The position numbers were made by a program, and so were the translations under genes. The notes beneath the pieces are model-generated. The model searched no databases, was not told where the DNA came from, and saw only the letters and a list, made by a program, of their open reading frames with translations. Positions 35,049-43,586 of a stretch of DNA of 64,000 nt are shown here, piece after piece. Where the stretch lies: the NCBI RefSeq assembly GCF_002904335.1, contig NZ_PPHF01000110.1, forward strand, positions 1 to 64,000. Direction: 5' to 3'. The stretch is from Amycolatopsis sp. CA-126428 (lineage in GTDB: Bacteria > Actinomycetota > Actinomycetes > Mycobacteriales > Pseudonocardiaceae). The stretch's first letter is position 1. Each line of letters begins with the position of its first letter.

Positions 35049-37999
35049 GCGGCGTCCCGGCCGGTGCCGCCCTTTCCGCCTGACCGGGCGTGTTGCTGCT
35101 GCCCGTTCGACGGCTGGACGCCGCCCTCCACTTCGCCTGTCTCGGAGGCCAATGGGTCCGGTGCGCCCAGGAGGTTCTCGTCGGCCAGGCCGACCTCCAG
35201 TTCCGCCGCCAGCTCGAAGTCCTGCTCCAGCTCGATGTCGTCCTCCGGCGGGACCGCGACGTACGGCTTCTTCTCCTCCGGGGGCAGCGCCAGCTCGTTG
35301 CCCGGACGCCGTGACGGTGCCGCGTCCTTCGAACCGGGGGTCGTGTCCATGACCGCCCGCAGGTGGTCCAGGTGCGGGCCGGAGAAGTCGACGCGGATGC
35401 GCTCCACGCCCCCTGCTCCGTCGCCGAAGATGAACTGGCGGGGCTCGATGTCTCGCTCCAAGCCGCGCTGCTGGGCGCCCGGACGCCGGCCCAGTGCCGC
35501 CACGACCTGCTCGTAGCCGACTCCGACGGGCACCTTCAGCAGCCGCAACGCGTCCGCCTGGGCGTCGTCGTCGTCCAAGCGGCCCACGAACACCGAGTCC
35601 AGGAGGGCCACGAAACCCTGGATCTTCAGGAAGTCCGCCGGGATCTGGGACGACAGCAGCACGCGGACGTTCCACTTGCGCGAGTCACGCGCGAAGCGGT
35701 TCATCAGCACGCGGCCGGTCGGGACCTCGGACAGGAAGAACGCCTCGTCGATCCAGACGCCCTTGCGCATCTCCTTCGGCTTCTCGTACACCGACCGCTG
35801 GGTCAGCCACGCCGCCAGGTTCAGCATCTCGACGCCGAGGGATTCCGCGTCCGTCCAGTATTCGCGGGGGACGCCGTCCTTCGGCAGGGTCAGCCCGGCC
35901 ATCGTCAGGACCGTCAGGCGGTCGTCACGCGTCTCCGAGTACGGGTCCGCGTCCGTCTCCGGGATGAGCAGCGCCATCCGCTCGCGCATCTCGTCGAGGA
36001 AGTCCGCGACGACGCCCGCGTGCTCGTGGTGTTCCGAAGAATCCCGGCGCAGGGCATCGATTACCTGGCCCGGATCGGCGTCGAAGCGGCCGCCGACGGC
36101 GCGGACCGCGCGCAGCAGCACGATCCGCGTCTGCGCCATCCGCGAGACCTCGTACGGCAGCACACCGCTCAGCACGTCGAGCACCAGACGGCGTCGCGTC
36201 GCGCCGGCAAGGGCTTTCTCGCGGCGCCAGGAGCGCTCGGGGTCGTCCTCGTCCATGAAGTGCTCGATCAGCGGCTCGGCGACCACCCGGTACGGGTTGA
36301 GGATGCCGGGCTGGGCGTTGAGCAGGTTGATCGGGCGCGCGTACGGCCGCAGCTCCGGCAGGTCGCACAGCCGCGACAACGGGCCGGAGGGGTCGAGGAT
36401 CGTCCAGTTGGCCCCGGCGCGCAGCGTCTTGTAGACAATGCCGCCGCCGAGGAACGACTTACCACCACCCAGGCCCGCCACCATGGCCGTGAGGCCGGAG
36501 CCGTCGCGGATCTCCTGGGCCATCCACGGGTCCCAGGCCACCGGGCGCCGGGTCGCCGTGCACGTCTCGCCGAGCAGGATGCCGCGGCGGTCGCCGACCT
36601 CCGCGGTCGCCGTCGGGACCGCCGAGGACGCCCAGACCACCGAACCGCGGCGCATGTACGCCGCCGAGGCCAGCGGCTCGCCCGGGATGAACTCCCGGGC
36701 CATCGCGTACTGGGCCTCGGGGTGCTCGATGGCGATCTTCGGCTTGTACAGGTCGAGCAGCTGCTGGGCCAGGCGCAGGGCGTCGCGCTCGGTCGGGCCG
36801 GACACCGCCAGCCGCCACCAGGAGCGGACGCGGGTGGCCAGCGCGGTGAAGCCCGACGTCATCTCGTCGTCGATCTCCAGCACCCGGCCGGCCTGCCGCG
36901 AGAGCGACTGCGGCGGTTCGAGCTCGTGCTCGTCGGTGTAGTGCTTGACCTGTGAGCGCACCTTGTTCATCTGGCGCTGCAGCTCGCTGGCGACCTCTTC
37001 GGGACGCCGGACGTAGATCCGGGCGGACACCTCGACCGCCGCCGGCAGCCGGTCGGCGTGCTGGATCCACGGGTCGTCGACCTCGGGGATCTGCAGGCCG
37101 TGCATCTGCCCGACGGTGAGCACGGCCAGGTGCCGCGAGACGCCGGCATTGGAGCCGGTGCGGCCGCGGACGGTCACCGTCGGCGCGTACGGGTCGGCGT
37201 AGTAGTCGGCGGCGTCGGTGAAGCTGGCCAGGTCCTCGGGCTCCCAGGCCGCGCCCGGCACGGCCGGCATGTTCCGCGGCGCGGGCAGGCCGAGGGAGCA
37301 GGAGCGGTGCATCAGCCAGGACATCTCCTCGGCGTGCACCGGACGGCCTTCCAGCCCGGCGCTGCCGATGACCTGGTCGAGGTGCTCGACCTCGGAGTCC
37401 AGCGCGGTCAGCTCGGCGTCGACGGCCTCGGGCAGGATCTTGCGCAGCACCGGCGCGGCCCGCTCGACCGCGCGGTCGACCATCCGCCGGGTCTGCACCT
37501 GGACACCGATGTAGACCTCTTTTTCGGCCATCGAGCGGCCCATCAGCTGCTGCTGCTCGCCGATCAGGTAGTCGTCGAAGGACAGCGCGCCCGGGACGTC
37601 GTGGGGGCGGCCGTGCGCGTTGTAGACGTGCGCCTCGGCCCACATCCGGATCGGGTACGGGCGGTTCGTCACGCGCAGGTGCAGCCAGCGGCCCTGCAGC
37701 TCGGCGTACTGGCCGGCGATGGCCGCGATCAGGTCGCGCCGCTGCGAGTCCGAGCGGAACGACCAGCGCTGCGGCGCCAGCCGGTACCAGGCGTAGACCT
37801 CGACGCCGGTGCGGACCAGGTGCCCGTCGATGCTGCGCACCGCGATCGACGGGGTGTACGCGGGAATCGCCTGCTCACCGGGCAGGCGCGCCTTGTTCCC
37901 CGAGCCGTTCCGCGACGCGCGGACCTGCTCGGGCGGTTGCCATCCGCCCGAGTGGGTGTCCCGACCCCGTTTTCCTCGGCTACCGCCGCGACCGAACAA
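35045..37999 (-). CDS. VirB4/TraC-family secretion ATPase
   Basis: A 984-residue T4SS ATPase. The N-terminal half is the VirB4 N-domain (YAWYRLAPQRWSF, LRVTNRPYPI); the C-terminal half is a RecA-like motor with Walker A GLGGGKSFLGGG at about 510 (the first Gly of the classical motif is Ala) and Walker B GVWIDEAFFLSE at about 748. Its acidic C-terminus (EEKKPYVAVPPEDDIELE) is unusual. The start is a TTG at 37999 with a strong GGGAGG 6 nt upstream, inside the end of the preceding gene. It should power assembly or substrate movement. Confidence 0.88.
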   Translation of the reverse strand: MFGRGGSRGKRGRDTHSGGWQPPEQVRASRNGSGNKARLPGEQAIPAYTPSIAVRSIDGHLVRTGVEVYAWYRLAPQRWSFRSDSQRRDLIAAIAGQYAELQGRWLHLRVTNRPYPIRMWAEAHVYNAHGRPHDVPGALSFDDYLIGEQQQLMGRSMAEKEVYIGVQVQTRRMVDRAVERAAPVLRKILPEAVDAELTALDSEVEHLDQVIGSAGLEGRPVHAEEMSWLMHRSCSLGLPAPRNMPAVPGAAWEPEDLASFTDAADYYADPYAPTVTVRGRTGSNAGVSRHLAVLTVGQMHGLQIPEVDDPWIQHADRLPAAVEVSARIYVRRPEEVASELQRQMNKVRSQVKHYTDEHELEPPQSLSRQAGRVLEIDDEMTSGFTALATRVRSWWRLAVSGPTERDALRLAQQLLDLYKPKIAIEHPEAQYAMAREFIPGEPLASAAYMRRGSVVWASSAVPTATAEVGDRRGILLGETCTATRRPVAWDPWMAQEIRDGSGLTAMVAGLGGGKSFLGGGIVYKTLRAGANWTILDPSGPLSRLCDLPELRPYARPINLLNAQPGILNPYRVVAEPLIEHFMDEDDPERSWRREKALAGATRRRLVLDVLSGVLPYEVSRMAQTRIVLLRAVRAVGGRFDADPGQVIDALRRDSSEHHEHAGVVADFLDEMRERMALLIPETDADPYSETRDDRLTVLTMAGLTLPKDGVPREYWTDAESLGVEMLNLAAWLTQRSVYEKPKEMRKGVWIDEAFFLSEVPTGRVLMNRFARDSRKWNVRVLLSSQIPADFLKIQGFVALLDSVFVGRLDDDDAQADALRLLKVPVGVGYEQVVAALGRRPGAQQRGLERDIEPRQFIFGDGAGGVERIRVDFSGPHLDHLRAVMDTTPGSKDAAPSRRPGNELALPPEEKKPYVAVPPEDDIELEQDFELAAELEVGLADENLLGAPDPLASETGEVEGGVQPSNGQQQHARSGGKGGTGRDAA

Positions 38000-38002
38000 C
38001 GA

Positions 38003-38539
38003 CTACCTCCCGGCCCGAGCCGAGTTGCCCCGGCTCCGGCGCGCTCGTGGTGCTCCCTGGTAAACCGGCGCAGTCGCGCGAAGCGCCCCCGTTGAGGGTG
38101 GTGGCGGGGGCATGGATGGAGTGGCACCCGGCGGGCCGCCGTGGTGCTGGTACTGCCGCCTGCGGCGGTGCTTCGGCAGCGGGCGCTCGGCCCGCACCCG
38201 GACGCGGCTGGCGCTGACCGCGCCGCCGGTGCCCGTGGTCCGTACCCGGGGGGTGTTCAGCTCGCGGCCCGCCATCGCCACCACGGTGCCGAGCGGGCGC
38301 TCGTGGCTGATCTTGGCCGTGAGCAGCCGGGTGATCGCGATGGTGGCGATGAAGCCCCACGCCGTCGAAAAGAACCCGAAGCTCCACCCGGCCCAGCGTT
38401 CGACGCCGAGGACCACGAAGAACGTCGGGATGCCGATGAGCCACGCGACGTACCGGGCTCTCCAGGGAAAAGTCGCTTTCGGCGGGCCGAGCCACACGGC
38501 GTCGACCCGGTACACCTCGTCGTCGGTCCTGATGCGCAC
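38003..38539 (-). CDS. VirB3/PrgI/TcpE-like small membrane protein
   Basis: A 178-residue protein. Two adjacent membrane spans (WLIGIPTFFVVLGVERW and FFSTAWGFIATIAITRLL) follow a short N-terminal strand region; the last 90 residues are basic, Arg/Pro-rich and probably disordered. Size, topology and position just before virB4 match VirB3/PrgI proteins, which anchor VirB4 at the membrane. It ends 3 nt before the VirB4 start and carries that gene's ribosome site. Confidence 0.72.
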   Translation of the reverse strand: MRIRTDDEVYRVDAVWLGPPKATFPWRARYVAWLIGIPTFFVVLGVERWAGWSFGFFSTAWGFIATIAITRLLTAKISHERPLGTVVAMAGRELNTPRVRTTGTGGAVSASRVRVRAERPLPKHRRRRQYQHHGGPPGATPSMPPPPPSTGALRATAPVYQGAPRARRSRGNSARAGR

Positions 38540-38551
38540 GCGGACCCCGTC

Positions 38552-38818
38552 TCAGCCGGTGAACAGGCCGGCGATCCACTGGCCCACGTTCACGCCCGCG
38601 CCGCTGACCGCGAGACCGATGATGGCGAGCGCGATGACCACGCCGGCGAGCCGGCGCATGACACCGGCGTTGTCGCCCTTACCGCCGCCCAGCCACAGGA
38701 GCAGGAGTGCGACGGCCAGCAGCACCAGGGGGATGACGTTGTCGAGCAGCCACTGGCGCACGTTGCCCGTGCCCAGTTCGCCGGCGGCCAGCGTGTCGAG
38801 GGTGGTCAAGGTCATCAT
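38552..38818 (-). CDS. VirB2/TrbC-like pilin-type peptide
   Basis: An 88-residue protein with a short N-terminal polar region, two membrane spans (VIPLVLLAVALLLLWLG and LAGVVIALAIIGLAVSG) joined by a Lys/Arg-containing loop (GGKGDNAGVMRR). This is the size and hairpin topology of VirB2-type subunits. The first gene of the secretion-like operon. ATG 38818 (or 38815) has GGGAG about 7 nt upstream, and a promoter candidate lies 60 nt further. Confidence 0.7.
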   Translation of the reverse strand: MMTLTTLDTLAAGELGTGNVRQWLLDNVIPLVLLAVALLLLWLGGGKGDNAGVMRRLAGVVIALAIIGLAVSGAGVNVGQWIAGLFTG

Positions 38819-39275
38819 CGCGATACTCCCGGTGCGCGGTGGAGCCCGCGCGGTTCTGGCTCAGGCGGTGCTTCGAACAACATCATGGGGGCTACGAGGG
38901 GTAGTGGTCAAAGTGCACAGCGTAGAGACCGGCTGGCTCGTCAACCGGCGTGGCGCGGATGGCACACGAAATCTCCACGCCCACCATCATCGCGGCAAGG
39001 GCCCTCGGGTTGAACCCCGGCCACCCATACTTCTCAGTGTGCTGACGAACTCACCCCATTGCTCGGGATTTGCTCACTGTGGGTACTGGTGCTCTGGCCG
39101 TTGTGCGGCCTGGAACAGTGTTGCATGACACGAACGGCCGCGTCCCCCGAGTCCGCTCTGTGACAACGGTTGGCCGGTCGGCGGCCATGTCGATCTTCGA
39201 CGCGAGTGCTGTCCGTCACGGGGTGCCCGAAACTTCACAACTTTTTCACTACATAGCGTGATCTTGACTGGTCGA
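38819..39275. other. 457-bp AT-richer gap, control region of the T4SS-like operon
   Basis: Visibly lower in GC than its neighbours. Apart from the promoter candidate, it holds a GGCCGTT/AACGGCC inverted repeat (about 39095-39143). A 63-codon forward frame (39070-39261) lacks actinomycete codon bias and any ribosome site, so I do not call it. No tRNA or attachment site was seen. Confidence 0.5.
38882..38911 (-). promoter_or_regulatory. promoter candidate for the T4SS-like operon
   Basis: On the minus strand TTGACC, an 18-nt spacer and CATGAT precede the VirB2-like ATG by about 60 nt. The -35 box is good, the -10 box fair. Confidence 0.35.
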
Positions 39276-40130
39276 TCAGCTCAGGGGCCGGCGAAAGACG
39301 CCGTCCGGGAAGGCGCCGGCTTGGACGATCCGGCGGCTGAGCCCGCGGCACAGCTCTTCGAGCCGGGCCGTCCGCTCGGCACCGAGGTGGAGCCACGGCG
39401 CCCGCGCGGCGGACTCGGTGGCGATCTCGACGGCGGCGCGGACGGCGGTGCCCGCCTCGGTGAGCCCGCCCTCGGCGTCGAGGATGCCGCGGCCGGTCAG
39501 CGCGGCCTCGGCGGCCGCCCACTGCTCGTCGCTCCAGCCGCGGGTCAGCTTGGCCGGGGCGGTGGCGAACCCGCGGCCGGTGGCGACGTGGGTGACCAGG
39601 GCGTCCAAGCCGCTCAAGCCGTTCAGGAGGAGGGCGGCGATGTGGCCGTCGCCGCGGTGCTCGCGGAGCAGGGTGATCGCGTGCCAGAGGACGAGGTGCG
39701 GCTCCCCGGGCCAGGCGAGCCCCGCGTGCGCGGCGTAGAGGGGACGTCCTTCGCCGGTGCACCCGTCGCTCGCCTCGCGCGCGAGTTCGGCGGCTTCGGC
39801 GACCTCGTCGCTCTTGACGTGGTCGCCGAGCAGGCGGGTCAGCGCCTGGTCGACGCCCTCGAGCCGCGCGTCCAGGACCTGCTCCGGCGTCGCCAGGGTC
39901 CAGGCGCGCGGGATCACGCGGGCGACGACCTCGGGGTTGAAGTTGTAGAAGGTGGCCGCGACGACCTCGGGCCCGACGGCCCCCATGGCCGCCGACCGGC
40001 TCGCGAAGTACGGCATCCGGCCCGGCCGCAGCCCGATGCCGGTGAGCGCGGCATCGACTTCGGGCGCGAAGTACGAGAAAGCGTGCAAAGAATCGAAAGC
40101 CGCCTTGAACCGCTTCTCGTCACCCGACAT
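39276..40130 (-). CDS. SCO6745-family protein
   Basis: A 284-residue helical protein of the actinobacterial SCO6745 family: LHAFSYFAPEVDAAL, YFASRSAAMGAVGPEVVAATFYNF, and GLAWPGEPHLVLWHAITLLREHRGDGH are the family's characteristic stretches, and the winged region ALTGRGILDAEGGLTEAG follows. A winged-helix-like fold is suspected. Function unknown. The ATG at 40130 has TAGGGT ending 6 nt upstream, so it is probably leaderless. It stands between the secretion-like operon's control region and a 21-bp repeat array. Confidence 0.82.
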   Translation of the reverse strand: MSGDEKRFKAAFDSLHAFSYFAPEVDAALTGIGLRPGRMPYFASRSAAMGAVGPEVVAATFYNFNPEVVARVIPRAWTLATPEQVLDARLEGVDQALTRLLGDHVKSDEVAEAAELAREASDGCTGEGRPLYAAHAGLAWPGEPHLVLWHAITLLREHRGDGHIAALLLNGLSGLDALVTHVATGRGFATAPAKLTRGWSDEQWAAAEAALTGRGILDAEGGLTEAGTAVRAAVEIATESAARAPWLHLGAERTARLEELCRGLSRRIVQAGAFPDGVFRRPLS

Positions 40131-40136
40131 ACCGGC

Positions 40137-40142
40137 ACCCTA
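40137..40142 (-). promoter_or_regulatory. -10 box of a probable leaderless promoter (SCO6745-family gene)
   Basis: TAGGGT on the minus strand, 6 nt before the ATG at 40130; the gap GCCGGT has no ribosome site. Confidence 0.45.
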
Positions 40143-40189
40143 CTACCGAGTAACCACCCGGCGGAACCACACTTCGCCAGGCCGAACCG

Positions 40190-40350
40190 GGAATCACGCG
40201 TGACTGGGCGGTCGACACGCGTGATCGGGGGGTCAACTCGCGTGATTGAGGGGGCGACACAGCTCGGGCTGCGGGTTCCGCCGTGTCGACCCCCCAGTCA
40301 CGCGTGTCGACCCTCCAGTCACGCGTGTCGACGCTCCAGTCACGGGCTGG
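40190..40350. repeat. 21-bp repeat array with head-to-head inversion (array 2)
   Basis: Three direct copies (CGCGTGA at 40197, 40218 and 40239) are followed, after a degenerate centre at 40260-40280, by inverted copies (TCACGCG at 40298 and 40319, TCACGGG at 40340, plus a partial before them), all spaced 21 bp. The unit is the same as in array 1. The opposing blocks could fold into a long hairpin directly downstream of the 3' end of rnpB. Confidence 0.88.
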
Positions 40351-40353
40351 AGG

Positions 40354-40763
40354 CGGACGAGCTGGCATGTAAGCCGGATCCTGTTCCCCGGTCGCCTTGC
40401 GGCTTCCGGGGCGGCGGCCATCCATCTCGGCCTGCCGTCGCCGGCAGGCTCCAGCGGCCTACCCGCAGGCTCGGACGGGCCGTCCTCGAACGCCTGCGCA
40501 GGAGCCCGGGGGCTCCCTCTTGGCCTTGCTCCGGGTGGGGTTTACCGAGCCGTCCCGGTCGCCCGGGACGCTGGTGGTCTCTTACACCACCGTTTCACCC
40601 TTACCCCCGTCCGAATGAAGCACGAACGGGGGCGGTCTGTTTTCTGTGGCACTTTCCCGCGGGTCACCCCGGGTTGCCGTTAGCAACCACCCTGCCCTGC
40701 GGAGTCCGGACTTTCCTCGGGCCGGGTCGCCCCGGCCCGCGACCGCCCTGCCAGCTCGTCCGC
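40354..40763 (-). ncRNA. rnpB: RNase P RNA, bacterial class A
   Basis: The catalytic RNA of RNase P, which matures tRNA 5' ends. The minus strand begins with the P1 strand GGACGAGCTGGCAGGGCGG and the conserved GAGGAAAGTCCGGACTCC, continues through ACAGAAAACAGACC, GGTAAGGGTGAAACGGTG, CGGTAAACCCC and AGATGGATGGCCGCC, and closes with ACAGGATCCGGCTTACATG plus the P1 complement TGCCAGCTCGTCC. All core conserved blocks are present. Ends are set from P1 pairing and may be off by a few bases. The repeat array 2 lies at its 3' side. Confidence 0.96.
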
Positions 40764-40778
40764 GTGCTGGATCGTAGC

Positions 40779-42014
40779 TCAGTAGCCGGCCACCGCCCCG
40801 GTGCGGTGGCGCGGCCGGACCTCGGGCGGGGGCTCGGCGGGCACCGGGTGCTGGCGGGCCAGTTCGGCCGTCCAGTGCAGGACGGCGGCGGGGCTGTCGA
40901 GGCCGATCAGGCCGACGAGCCGGCCCTGGCGGACGAAGCCGGTGATCGGCCGGGTGCCCGGGACCGGCGACTCCAGCAGCACGGTGTCGGTCGCCAGGGA
41001 CGGCCGGCCGGCGACCTGGATGCGGACGCCGTGCTGTTCGGACCAGTAGCGCGGCACCGGCGTGTAGGCCGGCGACCCCTGCGGGCCGGCGAGGAGGTTC
41101 TGGGCGGCGGCGCGGCTCATCTCGACGGCGTTGAGCCAGTGCTCCTCCCGGTGCGGCGTGGGGTCGAAGCGGAGGTTGGGCCAGCGGGCGACGTCACCGG
41201 CCGCGACGATCGTCGACGAGCCGACGACGTGGCAGGTGGGTCCGCAGACGACGCCGTCGTCGAGCGGCAGCTTGGCCCCGCGCAGCCAGGAGACCGCCGG
41301 GACGCTGCCCACGGCGACGACGACGCAGGCGACCTCGAGGGCGCGGCCGTCGGCGAACTCCAGGCCGACGTGCGTGGGCGCGGGCCGCCAGCGGCGGATC
41401 GTGGTGCCGAGTTCGAGGCGGACGCCGCGGGCGGTGTGCAGCGCCGTCAGCCACTCGCCGATGTCGGGCCCGAGGACGTCGGCCAGCAGGGATCTCGCCC
41501 GGCCGAAGAGGACGACCTCGCGGTTCATCTCGCGGAGGCTGGACGCGACTTCGCAGCCGATGAAGCCGTCGCCGATCACGGCGACCGGGCCGGGGTTGGT
41601 GGCGAGAGCGCGCTGGAGGGCGATCGTGTCGGCGAGGGTGCGGACGACGACCACGCGCGGGTGGCCGTGCGGCGCGCCGGGCATCCGGCGCGGTTCGACG
41701 CCGGTGGCGATGATCAGGCCGTCGTAGTGCAGTTCCTCGTCGCGCAGGTGGACGACCTGCCGGTTCGGCGAGAGCGCGGTGACCGGCGTGTCGAACCGCC
41801 ATTCGGCGTCGACCTCGAGGGGGTCGGCGAGCAGCGTGTCGGCCCGGCTGACCGCGCCGGTGAGCAGCTGCTTGGACAGCGCCGGCCGGTGGTAGGCGAT
41901 GTCGGGTTCGGCGCCGAGGACGACGACTTCGCCGTCGAACCCGAGTTCGCGCAGCCGTTCGGCCGCGCGCAGGCCGGCGAGGCCGGCTCCGGCGATGACG
42001 ATGCGTTCGCTCAT
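40779..42014 (-). CDS. FAD-dependent ferredoxin reductase-type oxidoreductase
   Basis: A 411-residue pyridine-nucleotide-disulfide-type flavoprotein. FAD motif IVIAGAGLAGLRAAERL at the N-terminus, NAD(P)H motif VAVIGDGFIGCEVASSLR at the centre, and the second FAD motif TIVAAGDVARWPN. It resembles reductases that pass electrons from NAD(P)H to ferredoxins for oxygenases. The ATG at 42014 overlaps the stop of the membrane cytochrome-ferredoxin gene, so the fused ferredoxin is the probable partner. Confidence 0.9.
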   Translation of the reverse strand: MSERIVIAGAGLAGLRAAERLRELGFDGEVVVLGAEPDIAYHRPALSKQLLTGAVSRADTLLADPLEVDAEWRFDTPVTALSPNRQVVHLRDEELHYDGLIIATGVEPRRMPGAPHGHPRVVVVRTLADTIALQRALATNPGPVAVIGDGFIGCEVASSLREMNREVVLFGRARSLLADVLGPDIGEWLTALHTARGVRLELGTTIRRWRPAPTHVGLEFADGRALEVACVVVAVGSVPAVSWLRGAKLPLDDGVVCGPTCHVVGSSTIVAAGDVARWPNLRFDPTPHREEHWLNAVEMSRAAAQNLLAGPQGSPAYTPVPRYWSEQHGVRIQVAGRPSLATDTVLLESPVPGTRPITGFVRQGRLVGLIGLDSPAAVLHWTAELARQHPVPAEPPPEVRPRHRTGAVAGY

Positions 42015-42823
42015 CGGGTGGCTCCCAACAGGTGGATGGCTCTCATGGGGCAGGCGCGCGCGGCGGCCTGGACGTGCGGGACGAGCTGGGCACCCGGGCG
42101 CTTCTCGTAGGCGAGCTGCCCGTCCAGGCCGAGCTGGAAGACCTGGGGCGCCTCGGACTGGCAGACCCCGTAGGCGTGGCAGCGCTCGCTGTCGACGTCG
42201 ACGCGCACGGTGGCCGGCTCCGGGTCGTCCCCCGCGGGCGGCGGTGTCACCAGGCCGGCGCGGGCCAGCACCGCGGCGGGCAGCACGCGCAGGACCGACA
42301 GCAGCACCGGCGGGACGAGCAGCGTGATGCCGGTGAGCCAGACGACGGCGAGGTGCCCGCTCGCGATGGCGCCGAGCCAGGCGTGCACCGCCAGCAGGCC
42401 GATGGCGAGGTACCCGGCCTGGTGGAAGCGCAGCCAGCGGCCCTCGCCGGCGCTGCGGCGCAGCCCCGCGGTCACGGACACGGCGATGACGAGCTCGAGG
42501 CCGGCGATGCCCAGCGCGTGCCGCGGCGTGCCGTCGTAGAAGGGGAGGAGCAGGTCGGCGACGCCGAAGGGGTCGTCCTCCAGGAAGAGGAAGGTCAGCC
42601 CGTGCATGGTCCCGGTGGCGAGGGTGAACGCGGCGAGCACGACGTGCCCGGTGCGGATCGCGTCCTGGCCGCTGACCCGGCGGACCCAGCCGGTGGCGGC
42701 CAGCACGCCCCAGCACAGCGTCAGGCACATGCAGAGGTAGGTGAGGCGGCCGGAGAGCGCGGCAGCCTCGGCGATCCCGGTGTCGTGCGGCGACACCGGG
42801 ATCAGCGCGGCGGAAAGGGACAT
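42011..42823 (-). CDS. membrane cytochrome-like domain fused to a 3Fe-4S ferredoxin
   Basis: A 270-residue fusion. The first ~195 residues have five or six helices with histidines placed as in ferric-reductase-like cytochromes (GHVVLAAFTLATGTMHG, FHQAGYLAIGLLAVHAW). The C-terminal ~70 residues are a ferredoxin of the 3Fe-4S type with CHAYGVC (CX5C) and a distant CPMRAI. It would pass electrons between a soluble reductase and the membrane. The ATG at 42823 lies 8 nt after the DUF4142 gene's stop; a longer upstream frame is not coding. Confidence 0.78.
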   Translation of the reverse strand: MSLSAALIPVSPHDTGIAEAAALSGRLTYLCMCLTLCWGVLAATGWVRRVSGQDAIRTGHVVLAAFTLATGTMHGLTFLFLEDDPFGVADLLLPFYDGTPRHALGIAGLELVIAVSVTAGLRRSAGEGRWLRFHQAGYLAIGLLAVHAWLGAIASGHLAVVWLTGITLLVPPVLLSVLRVLPAAVLARAGLVTPPPAGDDPEPATVRVDVDSERCHAYGVCQSEAPQVFQLGLDGQLAYEKRPGAQLVPHVQAAARACPMRAIHLLGATR

Positions 42824-42831
42824 GGGGCGGG

Positions 42832-43500
42832 TTACCTCCGGGTGCGCGGCGAGGGCCTGCCGGGGGTTCCGAGCAGGCGGAGCAGGCCGAACGTGGCGAC
42901 GGCGGCGAGGGCCACGAGAACGGCGCCGGCGGCGAGGGCACCGCCGCCGAGGGTGTCGTCCTCGGTGGCGGAGACGAGCAGGGACGTGGTCTCGGCGAGG
43001 CCGGTGCTCTCCAGCAGCGTCAGGTGCCCGAGCGAGGTGTCGACGGCGGTCTGGGCGAACGCGCGGACATCGTCGTCGCGGGTGCCCGCGCGGACGTCGG
43101 AGGCGAGCCCGAAGAGCGTGCCGTACTCGGCGCGGAGGCGGTTGACGTAGGCGCGGTCGAACGCGTCGCCGGAGCCGGCGGCGATCTCGCCGGCCCAGCC
43201 GCGCTCCTGGTCGGTCGGCTCCCCCGGCAGGGTGACGGCGAGCCGGTCGGCGACCGAGCGCAGGGCGACGTCGAGGCGAGCCTGGTCGTCGGCGATGCGG
43301 ACGGCGACGGCCCGCACCCGCCGGTTGGTGGCCCGGTCGGCGGCGAGCCTGCTCGACGGCACGGACCACAGCGTGTGCTGCTTGAGCCGGGTCAGCAGGG
43401 CGCGGTCGGACTGCTGCAGTTCCCCGGCCGACGCCGGCACGGCACAGCCCAGCACGAGCGCGGTCGCAGCGGCCAGCAACGCCACGAATCGGAGCGGCAT
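42832..43500 (-). CDS. exported DUF4142 protein with C-terminal membrane anchor
   Basis: A 222-residue protein with a signal peptide (residues 1-25, ending VPASAGE), a helical DUF4142 ferritin-like domain (LLTRLKQHTLWSVPSSRLA, VRAVAVRIADDQARLD) and a C-terminal span (GALAAGAVLVALAAVATFGLL) with a basic tail. Presumed extracytoplasmic. First gene of a three-gene operon with the cytochrome-ferredoxin fusion and its reductase, so a role in an envelope redox process is inferred. A CRP-like site lies 87 nt upstream. Confidence 0.78.
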   Translation of the reverse strand: MPLRFVALLAAATALVLGCAVPASAGELQQSDRALLTRLKQHTLWSVPSSRLAADRATNRRVRAVAVRIADDQARLDVALRSVADRLAVTLPGEPTDQERGWAGEIAAGSGDAFDRAYVNRLRAEYGTLFGLASDVRAGTRDDDVRAFAQTAVDTSLGHLTLLESTGLAETTSLLVSATEDDTLGGGALAAGAVLVALAAVATFGLLRLLGTPGRPSPRTRR

Positions 43501-43586
43501 CCCCGTTGTCCCTTCGCAAAGGAGTCCTCACCTCCTGTTACGGGGAGAAGGTGCGATCCGGTTCTCGCCGTCACCCTTTAGTGACC

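Noticed and set aside
28668-38818. Complete integrative conjugative element
   Set aside because: No relaxase, coupling protein, integrase, tRNA-linked att site or replication gene seen in the flanks.
39070-39261. 63-codon frame in the T4SS control region
   Set aside because: No ribosome site, weak third-position GC, no recognisable sequence.
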